A program made the position numbers and the translations under genes. Below are positions 48,201-60,200 of a stretch of DNA of 64,000 nucleotides, in pieces; the first letter of the stretch is position 1, and every line of letters begins with the position of its first letter. The notes under the pieces are model-generated. The model saw nothing but the letters and a program-made list of their open reading frames with translations. It was not told the DNA's origin and searched no databases. The stretch covers positions 27,785,732-27,849,731 of the forward strand of contig NC_088304.1 in assembly GCF_032854445.1 (NCBI RefSeq). The letters are read 5' to 3'. The stretch is from Liolophura sinensis. Taxonomy: Eukaryota; Mollusca; Polyplacophora; Chitonida; Chitonidae.

Positions 48201-51200
48201 GACAGATTGAGATGATATTACAGGACACTAATGACAGGATGAGATGCTATTACAGGACACTAATGACAGGATGAAATCATATATGAGAGGATGAAATCAT
48301 AATATACTATAGGAGGAAATCATATCATCTTATACATGGCAGGATGAAAATCTATCATATGACATGATGAAATCATAATATACATCAGAACAAAATCATA
48401 TTATTTGGCAAGATGGAATCATATTGCTTGACAGGATGAAATTATGTTATTTGACAGAATGCTATACTTGACAGGATGATATATATGACAGGATGAAATC
48501 ATATTACAAGGCAGAGTGAAATTCTATCATATGACAGGATGAAATCATATTACATGGCACAGTGATATTCTATCATATGACATGATGAAAATCATATTAC
48601 ATGGCACAGTGATATTCTATCATATGACAGGATGAAATATTACATGGCACAGTGATATTTTATCATATGACAGGATGAAATCATATTACATGGCACAGTG
48701 ATATTCTATCACATGACAGGATGAAATCATATTACATGGCACAGTGATATTCTATCATATGACAGGATGAAATCATATTACATGGCACAGTGATATTCTA
48801 TCATATGACAGGATGAAATCACATGCCAGGATAAAATCATACTGTATAATCAGGCAGCTTTGCTGTATATTCTCCATCTCTATAAAACTTCATCCGAGGT
48901 CATACACAATACCAAGAATTTAAGTTTTAACTTGAATTTCTTTATATCACATGACATTAATACTGCAAAGTGTCCTTGAATCCTGTTTGTCAAAGTATTT
49001 ACTAGTAGAGTAATTTGTAAACTTTTAACGGCTCTTCAACCCGAATGTCCTGTTAACGTCAGACAACATGGGACAGCATGGAGTTTTGCAAGCCTACATG
49101 TACAGTGACACAAAGCACCACCAGTGTAGTCTACTTTCCTACAATTCAGACCTTTACAAACTTTGTACATGTAAATTTTATTTCTATGAGCCGTTATAGA
49201 AATGATAAAAATGTTACACAGAGACATAATTAAAAAGAAAAATTGTGAATGAACAAATAATTAAATAAATACACCTTCAGTGAAAAAGCCAAGTTCCCAA
49301 GGGTAGATTCAACTGACCTAACTTATCTTGAAGAAACCTTCTGGTTTCATCTCGCTGCAGGCTAATTTGATATGCATGTGTACTGTATCTGAATATCTCT
49401 TTCTGTTGGGATAATATATCTCTCCCTGCACACATCCCCCACCCTGCTCCATCCTCCTCCCCACTTGATTACATTTGAAATCCTGATGTCAATATGATGA
49501 TCTTTATCACAGGCTTGCATTTCTCCAATACGGCTCAAGTCAAGGAAAACCTTACATACTTGAACATCTCCATGTCATTCAGTTGAGCTGTCCATTCCTA
49601 CAACTGTGTTTTATGGCTCATTGACATTTAATATTAAACGTCTGATCAAGTTTGAATTTGACTTACCTTTGAGGTTATAAATTCAGTTTGATTTTCATTC
49701 ATTGTGTTTAAGGAATAGAATAATAGGTGGAAATTTCAAATGTTGGCCTCGGTGGCTCAGTTGGTTAGCGAGCTACCGCAGCGTAATGACCCAGTACCCT
49801 CTCACCAATGTGGTTGCTGTGAGTTCAAGTCCAGCTCATGCTGGCTTTCTCACTTGCCATAAGTGGGAAGGTCTTCCAGCAACCTGCGGATGATTGTGGG
49901 TCTCCCCAGGGCTCCCCTGTTTCCTCCTACCATAATGCTGACTGCCATTGTTTAAGTGAAATATTCTTGGACACTCATGAAATAAATAAAAAAATCAAAC
50001 ATGAATCTCCCATTCTCTAAATATTCTCCAAAAATGTTGAAGTACTGTATTTCACCTTAAGTTAGGTATCTAAAAATGGTGTTTCCAATGAACATAAAAC
50101 TATACTTTGATGCTAATACTTATATTTTTCAGATAAGATATTAATCTAACTTCACAAAAATTATGATTTTCTTCTCCATCAAATAAGGTGGATGAATCAT
50201 TCTAAATCAAGCAAAATTTGTCATTTGAAAAATGTTGAACTTTAAGTGAAAGACAGTATATTTATACCATAAACATGTACATAGTAGTGGGTGTTGTACA
50301 TAGTAGTGGTTGGTGTACATAGTGGTGGGTGATGTACATAGTAGTGGGTGTTGTACATAGTAGTGGGTGGTGTACATAGTAGTGGGTGACGTACATAGTA
50401 GTGGGTGATGTACATAGTAGTGGGTGACGCACATAGTAGTGGTTGGTGTACATAGTGGTGGGTGATGTACATAGTAGTGGGTGGTGTACATAGTAGTGGG
50501 TGTTGTACATAGTAGTGGGTGACGTACATAGTAGTGGGTGATGTACATAGTAGTGGGTGACGCACATAGTAGTGGTTGGTGTACATAGTGGTGGGTGATG
50601 TACATAGTGGTGGGTGACGTACATAGTAGTGGGTGTTGTACATAGTAGTGGGTGGTGTACATAGTAGTGGGTGACGTACATAGTAGTGGGTGATGTACAT
50701 AGTAGTGGGTGACGTACATAGTAGTGGGTGGTGTACATAGTAGTGGGTGTTGTACATAGTAGTGGGTGGTGTACATAGTAGTGGGTGTTGTACATAGTAG
50801 TGGGTGATGTACATAGTGGGTGTTGTACATAGTAGTGGGTGGTGTACATAGTAGTGGGTGTTGTACATAGTAGTGGGTGGTGTACATAGTAGTGGGTGGT
50901 GTACATAGTAGTGGGTGTTGTACATAGTAGTGGGTGATGTACATAGTGGTGGGTGGTGTACATAGTGGTGGGTGGTGTACATAGTAGTGGGTGATGTACA
51001 TAGTAATGGGTGATGTACATAGTAGTGGGTGTTGTACATAGTAGTGGGTGATGTACATAGTAGTGGGTGGTGTACATAGTAGTGGGTGGTGTACATAGTA
51101 GTGGGTGATGTACATAGTAGTGGGTGTTGTACATAGTAGTGGGTGGTGTACATAGTAGTGGGTGGTGTACATAGTAGTGGGTGATGTACATAGTAGTGGG

Positions 51201-54200
51201 TGTTGTACATAGTGGTGGGTGGTGTACATAGTGGTGGGTGGTGTACATAGTGGTGGGTGGTGTACATAGTACTGGGTGTTGTACATAGTAGTGGGTGGTG
51301 TACATAGTAGTGGGTGGTGTACATAGTGGTGGGTGGTGTACATAGTAGTGGGTGATGTACATAGTAGTGGGTGGTGTACATAGTAGTGGGTGTTGTACAT
51401 AGTAGTGGGTGTTGTACATAGTAGTGGTTGGTGTACATAGTAGTGGGTGTTGTACATAGTAGTGGGTGATGTACATAGTAATGGGTGATGTACATAGTAG
51501 TGGGTGGTGTACATAGTAGTGGGTGGTGTACATAGTAGTGGTTGTTGTACATAGTAGTGGGTGATGTACATAGTAGTGGGTGTTGTACATAGTAATGGGT
51601 GATGTACATAGTAGTGGGTGTTGTACATAGTAATGGGTGATGTACATAGTAGTGGGTGATGTACATAGTAGTGGGTGTTGTACATAGTAGTGGGTGATGT
51701 ACATAGTAATGGGTGATGTACATAGTAGTGGGTGGTGTACATAGTAGTGGGTGTTGTACATAGTAGTGGGTGTTGTACATAGTAGTGGGTGGTGTACATA
51801 GTAGTGGGTGGTGTACATAGTAGTGGGTGGTGTACATAGTGGTGGGTGGTGTACATAGTAGTGGGTGATGTACATAGTAATGGGTGATGTACATAGTAGT
51901 GGGTGTTGTACATAGTAGTGGGTGATGTACATAGTAGCGGGTGGTGTACATATAGTAGTGGGTGGTGTACATAATAGTGGGTGATGTACATAGTAGTGGG
52001 TGTTGTACATAGTAGTGGGTGGTGTACATAGTAGTGGGTGTTGTACATAGTAGTGGGTGTTGTACATAGTAGTGGGTGGTGTACATAGTAGTGGGTGATG
52101 TACATAGTAGTGGGTGTTGTACATAGTAGTGGGTGTTGTACATAGTAATGGGTGTTGTACATAGTAGTGGGTGATGTACATAGTTGTGGGTGTTGTACAT
52201 AGTAGTGGGTGTTGTACCTAGTAGTGGGTGGTGTACATAGTGGTGGGTGGTGTACATAGTAGTGGGTGTTGTACAAAGTAATGGGTGGTGTACATAGTGG
52301 TGGGTGGTGTACATAGCAGTGGGTGTTGTACATAGCAGTGGGCGGTGTACATAGTAGTGGGTGGTGTACATAGTAGTGGGTGATGTACATAGTAGTGAGT
52401 GTTGTACATAGTAGTGGGTGTTGTATGTGTATAGTACAATGTATGGCTAAGTGATCATTTACCACTTTATGATATCCAGATAGTTTCATCTGCATGTCGG
52501 CTTTAGCTAGTAACATTAGAAGTCATCAAGAGACTAAATTGACCCTGGATTATGTGTGGTACATTAAAGTAATTATCTCAACGCCATCGTTGAACAAAAA
52601 GTCTGAATGTATGAGTAATGAGGCCCAATGAAAGTAACATACATCAGATAAAGTAAACAGCATAGGAATGTTTTCACCTACATGTATGTCAATCCCTACA
52701 GAGGTTTTAATCATTCACGTCATGTGTCAAACTTTGTCAAGCCAGGTGCTTAACAGTTTTCTTCCATTTTTAAGTCGTTCCTGAACTACAAAATAAGGCA
52801 GGCTTGACCCTTGGCATAAATGCTGACACATGTACGCGCAAAAGTAGTCGTATTTAGAACCAGAAATGTAAGATTTAAATAAATAGATCAGAGTTTGTCT
52901 CAAGCACATTTTGGAGCCTTTACGTTTTATTCCTCAAATACAAAAACAAAAATGTACATCTATACGGCAATCACGAATTCAGCTTCTCAATTACTCCTTA
53001 AAACTCCTAAAACCTTTCTTCTATGATCTAAATGCAGGTACACAAACAGCAATAATTTCATATTAAAAATATTTCAGCATATTTTTTTGGGTAAAAAATG
53101 CAAAAAGAAAACTTTCACCACTTTCACTTATATGACAGCGGTGCATGTCCCAAAATATTTGTACCTTCAGATACCCGCATGTGCGAAGGTCTGCAGCAAC
53201 CTGTGGATGGTCATAGGTTTCCCTGGGCTCTGCCCGTTTTTCTTCCACCGTAATGCTAACCGCCATCATACAAGTGAAATATCCTCGGTGTAAAACACAA
53301 ATCAAATAAGAAAATAAATAAATATACAGATACATGTATGACTGTTCTCGAAATTCTTACTAAAGAAATAAATACATATTATCAAAGCCCATGACACATT
53401 ACTCTCGCTGTGTTTCTCAGGACATCTATTAAATTTACTTTTCTGGGCTAGCTGTTAATTACATGCGCACACATGATAACCTGTCCATTTCTCGTTAACC
53501 CAGGTAAAGTTGACCAGGTATGTGAAGATGGGTATCATTCCATCACGTATATCACCCTTTTTTGTCAAGCTCTGAGGTCAGGGGGTCAGTGCAGTAAGGT
53601 CAAAGGTGAGTGTCCTGAGGGCAGAGATCACAACCCTTCGGTCAGAGGTCAGTATATGCTCAAGTATCAGTATACTGCCACATTCTTAAAACTAAAGTAG
53701 CCTACACACTTCTGTAGACTGAAAATTAAACCGTCAATGCATGATCAAGCTGCACCAAACAGTGAAAACCCCAATAGGGAGTTGAGAGTTTCAAATCTTT
53801 CAATAATTGTTAAAGGTAAAACAGCATGCATAATGCAAGGCAACTATTTTTGATTACATTTACAGAAATCTGTTTCATTTAAAGTTACTTTGATGAAAGA
53901 TGGAGAAAGTTCTGGAGCTAAACGTCTGTGAAGTTGTGAAGTTCCTACAGAAAAGTGGAGTCACTCATGCCTCTGGAACACGGTGAGAAAATTAGGTGAT
54001 TTGTCTCAACAATACAGTAGGACTGGTTTTACCATTAATGACAAAAAATTTCGAACTTATTCCGATATTAGCTACAACAAGAAAACCTCAATACGGTAAA
54101 TGTACGTGTTTGATCTTGAACTGAATATGTTTTGAAACACACATTCGTATACCAACTGTCAACCAAGATGGACATTCCAGGACAAGAAGCTAAACTGCTC

Positions 54201-57200
54201 TTGTGAGCTATGAAAGATGATATGAAAAGATCTATGATCCATTTCAAACTTTTGGTCCTTCAGGCATAATTGCAGCCCACCCTCAAGTACAAAGCACTTC
54301 CTAATTACCGTCAGCTGGGACATGCTTGTTTTCTGGCTGTATATCACATGACATGTCGCCATACGTACAAAAAATTGCCTTTTAGTCTTCCAGGAGAGAA
54401 AGGACAGAAAAGCGGAGTGTGTGTTTAAGTGTTGAAACATAAGTGTGGCTTGTTCTTTGAGGGGGGAAATTACTACAAACAGATGTTAGTTATTTTTTTC
54501 CTATTTTTTGTCTTCTTTTGTTTGGTTGGGCCATATGTGTGAGATACTTCTCAAAGATAGGCCTTTAGACATCTTTAACTAATTTGGAGAAAATTTGGCA
54601 TATATCTGCTGCTATCCCTTGTTCTTTAAACTTCACGAGTCAGGATATATGACATAAAATTGACAATTATTTCCGTAATAATACAGGATACCAGTCAAGA
54701 CCAGCTTGAAGGCAAGCTGATATTGTTCTATATTTGTCAATGTCCAACTTGTGAAAAGGGCAAGATTTATGACGAATTTCATGCTGGTATTATTAATTTT
54801 CAATGAAATCACTGTGAATTACTCAGTTTATTTAATGTCCACTCAAGCACTTACTTGGAAAGTAAACATTTGCACGAGACTGACATATGACCTGACATTC
54901 AGCATCAGAGTGCAGCACTATGGTCCATAAGGACCACCATACATGCTTGTATTAACATGATATTCAGCATTAACATGATATTCAGCATTAGAGTGCAGCA
55001 CTATGGTCCATAAGGACCGCCATACATGCCTGTATTAACATTATATTCAGCATGAACATGATATTCATCATCACAGTGCAGCATTATGGTCCATAAGGAC
55101 CACCATATATGCCTGTATTAAAGATGCACAAACTAGATTCCCATGTAATAATTCAGAGTAAAAAAATCTGCTAAAAACGTTTTTAGACGAGATATTTTTG
55201 GATGCAACTTTCAGTGCACTTAATTCTTGATTACATAAGTTTAATATTTGGGTGGTCCTTTCCGGTAGAAATGAGGAGATGTCATCTAGTTTATGTATTT
55301 CTACATGTCATCTGTGGTGCATTCAGATATGTTTGTCAGCAGGTCAACATGAACATGCATCCACAGGCCTGAAAACATTAAATTTGCTAACATGAAATTG
55401 AACAAAGCGAAACCGTTAGCAAAGCCAGTGAGCTCTTTAAATTCTACAAGCACTGAATTATTATGTTTAACTTAAACAACCTTCCCCCATCTAATACATG
55501 TATTTCAAGTTCGGCAAGTTTTACCTCAAACCTCTGGAAACACTAGGAAAATAGAATAACATAGCTTAGCTTCACGGTAGTTCTCGACAGTGCCAGACTA
55601 ACTCAAAGAGGCTGGCCTTTTTTTATTTATTTTTTTTGCACAATGATGTCACTTTGACAAAGGTGTGGTCCCCCAAAGCCTCCTTAAGTGAACTATAGCC
55701 ATCAGGATCATGACTGACAAGCGAAAGTTCTCTAATTGGTTTATTTCAATGAAAGATTAGTATTTTCAAAATATCACATAAAGGTTTTAAAATGATACCT
55801 TTGATGCCAACACTTTTGTCTTTCTTCTAAGAAATTAATCAAACTTCAAGAAACTTTTAAGGCCTTCAAGCAAAATGTAACAATGGACAAATGCTGGTGA
55901 AAATACAGTATATTTACTCTATGGGTCCCCATTCCTACCCACAAAACAAATGATCTTTTCATCTGGCAGAGAAAGTTTTCTGTATCTAGAAATGACACCA
56001 TCCCCAAGCTGGCCTAGCTACTAGTAGAAAGAGTCACATTCATTAGGAGTCTGGTTTTAAAAAAAACATACCCACACCCCTTCCATCAGTGAAAGTAATG
56101 AGCTCCCCCTTGCCAGGGGCTGAGGGAACCAGCACAGAAAGGAACATATCAACATTTAAGTCAGAGGAATCTCTTGAAAGACACATCTGTTCGTGATTAC
56201 ACCAATGGTCAATGGTTAGAAGTTACAGTTCCTGGCTTTACAAACTTTGTATTTAGCTAGACTCTAAAGGCAGAACGGAGACTTCTTACTGGCACAAATA
56301 TCTATATAATACGATATTTTAACTTAGATTTTGTAGCAGGGTTACCAAAAAGCTCGCCTGTGGGGGACATATGATTGCAAAATATCAGCTCAATTCTTCC
56401 TAGTAAAATGACAGTCAAGTGTTAAGACATATCCCAACAAAAACTGCATGAAATGGTAGAGGCTGAAATGAAACCTTGCTTTGCCAACTGATCATGTTAG
56501 AATGCAATGATCAACATTGTTGCTTTATAAATTATCTTGCCATTCCCTGTCTGTCAACCTGCGGATGTCTAAAACACCAATCAAATACATAAATAAACTA
56601 AGTCAGACTTGGTATGTATCTTGACTAGGAGTACAATTATTTTACGCTTATATATGAACTCAAAACAAGACTCTTTAATTCTGTCATGATTATCTAAGAA
56701 AACTCAAAGTACAGTATTAAAAATTCCGCAAATATGTAATGATTTAAGCAATGCATTGTTTTCAGATTTACAGGTATAAGGAAAGGAACTCTAAAACAAA
56801 GATTCAGTTTCTATGCTAAAATGAAGAAAATGATGCCCTGGAATTTGGGTTAAAAATTTTTCTTTTTAGAGGTATTTTTAAACCTGTTCATTACCCCTCT
56901 ATATTATGCATATTTTCAGTCAACTGAGTCAGATTTTTTCGGAAATTACATCATTGTTGATCTTGCATGGAACTCGGTGAACACCACCGAAGTGCCCCAA
57001 GCGGACAAGATGACATGTATATAGATATTGCATGGCTTCTTCGGGCAAGCTTATCGACCCCTCCACTTCCCTAACTCGTCCCCAATCGGTCCGTTCCCCA
57101 CAACCCCGCCCCCATTCAGCCAGTTCTTTTTAAATAGGGATCATCGTTGATGTCTCCGCTGCAAGCTACTTAATTTCCAGACTAGCCACTGGGGCCTTAA

Positions 57201-60200
57201 GAAAAGTGTACTTTGAAGCCATTTTTACAACTCAAAGTGAAAGTTGAAAAATTTGTTTGTACTGTTATATGTTATTACACATCAAAATCTTTACATTAAG
57301 AAATAAAACCGTAGCATTTCATGTATTACCACTCTATCATGCAAATTCATAAACATATACATATATATTACATAAAAATAAAAACCACGGACCTGTATCA
57401 CACATGTACATGACTGTATCTAATTCTTCAAGGTCAGGAGACATTATTATCTGTAATAAATGTTTCACTTTCGTTATCTGACCCTCAAGCTACAACTGCT
57501 GAATCCCGTCAAATATGTCGACAGATACATGTATTTTAGAGCCTAGGATCCACAACAAAGTCTTCCAATGGTAAATGACTTAAAACTTCACTACAAAAAG
57601 AACTAATAAATATCGTAAAATATAACATGTGATGCTGAAATTTAAATTTTTTTTTAGAACATTGCATCATTCTACCTTCTGACCAAACCTCAAAACACAC
57701 ACCAATCCTTAGAGCCCTAAGAGTCAAGCAAAATGTGCAACTTTGTGAAGGCCAAATTTTTAGGTTATTTTCAAAATATACTTGCATGTACACAGGTGTG
57801 GCATATGAACAGTAGCAGAAAAAACACGCAACAGTGTGTAAACCTGATATAGCCTGAATACACCAGATGTAATGCATTTATGTTTGACATAATTTCCAAA
57901 TGCGAAAATCATCACAGATATTATATTTAAAATTTCCAAAAGACATGCTTCGAGGTTAAATTTAACAATAAAAAATATAGTAAAAACTGATAATCATGAC
58001 AGGTAAAACATTGATAACTTAATAAGCACTTAACAGGACTCACAATAAAGTTTAGGGCGAAATTTCAAGATAACGCTTAAATACATTTTTTGATATTTGA
58101 ATTCATAAAAACCCATTCAAATAAGCGTGTAACCTAAACATTGAGACTTTCTATTTGATGTACATTATAGGCAATGCAGCTTCCATTTGATCTTGGTCAA
58201 CGTACAGCATGTTGTAGACTTATTAACAGCTATAATTAATATAATTATACCAGCAATTATGCGAAACCAAACAATATCACAGATGTTTATCTTTAAATGG
58301 GGGTGCCATGTCAGATAACCCAAATTTTAAAGTTATGAAATCCATGAATTTGCCAATTAAACCCCAGTTGTTCACTGTTTTTATAAAAATTGTAATTAGA
58401 AAAAAAAATTTTTCAATCCAATATTGCATTACAACTAAATGTTTGACATCTCATCCTCAAGATTGCAGAAGGGGTGAAAAAGTACAGCCTTCCAGAGGAC
58501 ACTAATTCAGCAGACGTACTAGCTGCGATTTAGCTAATCTCATGTGATACATGTTTATGTATATTGTAATTATGCTTACGGTCAGTTATTTATAGTTTTC
58601 TAACTCTTGAATAAATCAGATGTTGTTAGAATTACAACACTCACAATTTATTAGCAAATTTTCGGTATTATGCTGCATCAGATGCAGTCCTATATTACAT
58701 CCGCCACGGTTTATATATTAATAGAGAGACAGAAATATGAGTAATCATCAAATCCGTAATGGCAGGATGTGTGTGATTTAGGTGTGCTATTAGCCAGTGG
58801 TAAGGTATATATTGTATATGTGGTACAGCACAACATATACTGAGCTTACAATCCTATCCTTTATCTGCAGGGTGCATAAGATCTGATCAAAACATGTGAT
58901 TTAAGGTTTAAAGTTACAGATATTTTGAGGCATGATATCATCATTAAAACAAGGAACTAATGTTATAATAATTAAGCCAGGGTAAAAGAGCATGTGTTAT
59001 ACTGTAATTGAGGATTTTTGACACAAAAGCGATGTTTTGAAAAAGTATGTATTATCAGAACAGGTATGTATGTTTGTATCCAAATCTTACACCCCTGATC
59101 ACAATACATTAACATGCTTATAATGTAATCAGAAATACAAATATTTCATAATACAACATAATGATATTCACAAAAAAAATTTAAAATGTAGCTTACACAA
59201 AAAGGAAAAAAACAGAAAATACTGTACATTTCTTAAAATGAGCATTACCTACATCTTATTAGCCAGGATCAAACAAACAGGTTTTTCTAATTCACCCCCC
59301 CCCCCTCCAATTCCCAACCAATGTATCTTACACAAGTTAATATATCCATATCTGGTCCAACCAGATAAATCAGTTGATAAGATGCTAATATATGTCAGCT
59401 ATAGGCTATCTCTTTACTGTGCTACAACACAGCACTCTTTCTTTTTTTTCTTCTCCCCAGAACAAACCTAGATACTTGTGAATGTACATTTATATAAGTA
59501 AACATACACTGAGTAAACAAACTCCACAAAATGTCATAAGCATCCAGCAAACAGTAGTTCTGAGACTTGCTGACTGCATGCTATCTGTAGACTAGGGACA
59601 TGGGCATGTATCAGACCCATTCCTACCTTTAGACACTGTTGCAAAATGTTTTTACGGTCCTGTCAAATACTGAATCTGAATTTCACGCTTAAATTGAGAT
59701 ACATGTACTTCATGTGACTGACATGTACATCTATCTAGAGACTCATATTTCAGCTGATAGCTTATAACCTCAGCTGAGAAACTGTAACAGAATTAATTGT
59801 TACAGTTCATCCTCAGCTGAGAAACTGTAACAGAATTAATTGTTACAGTGCATCCTCAGCCGAAAAACTGTAACAGAATTGTTACAGTGCATCCTCAGCT
59901 GAGAAACTGTAACAGAATTAATTGTTACAGTGCATCCTCAGCTGAGAAACTGTCACAGAATTAATTGTTAGAGTGCATCCTCAGCTGAAAAACTGTAACA
60001 GAATTAATTGTTAGAGTGCATCCTCAGCTGAAAAACTGTAACAGAATTAATTGTTACAGTGTATCCTGGTGAATTTTTTTTCTTTTTTTTTTTTTACGGT
60101 GACTATCAATAGTCATTACAAAAGTACAAAAACAACTTCATAACCAAGCAAATAACAACAACCGAATCGTGTACACTTCAGTTTTTGGTAACAGTCAAAT

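Noticed and set aside
50207-52516. Open frame of 769 codons rich in H, Y, T, P, C and L, with two overlapping companions
   Set aside because: Entirely produced by a 19-bp minisatellite; all three minus frames are open at once and flanks show no gene features.
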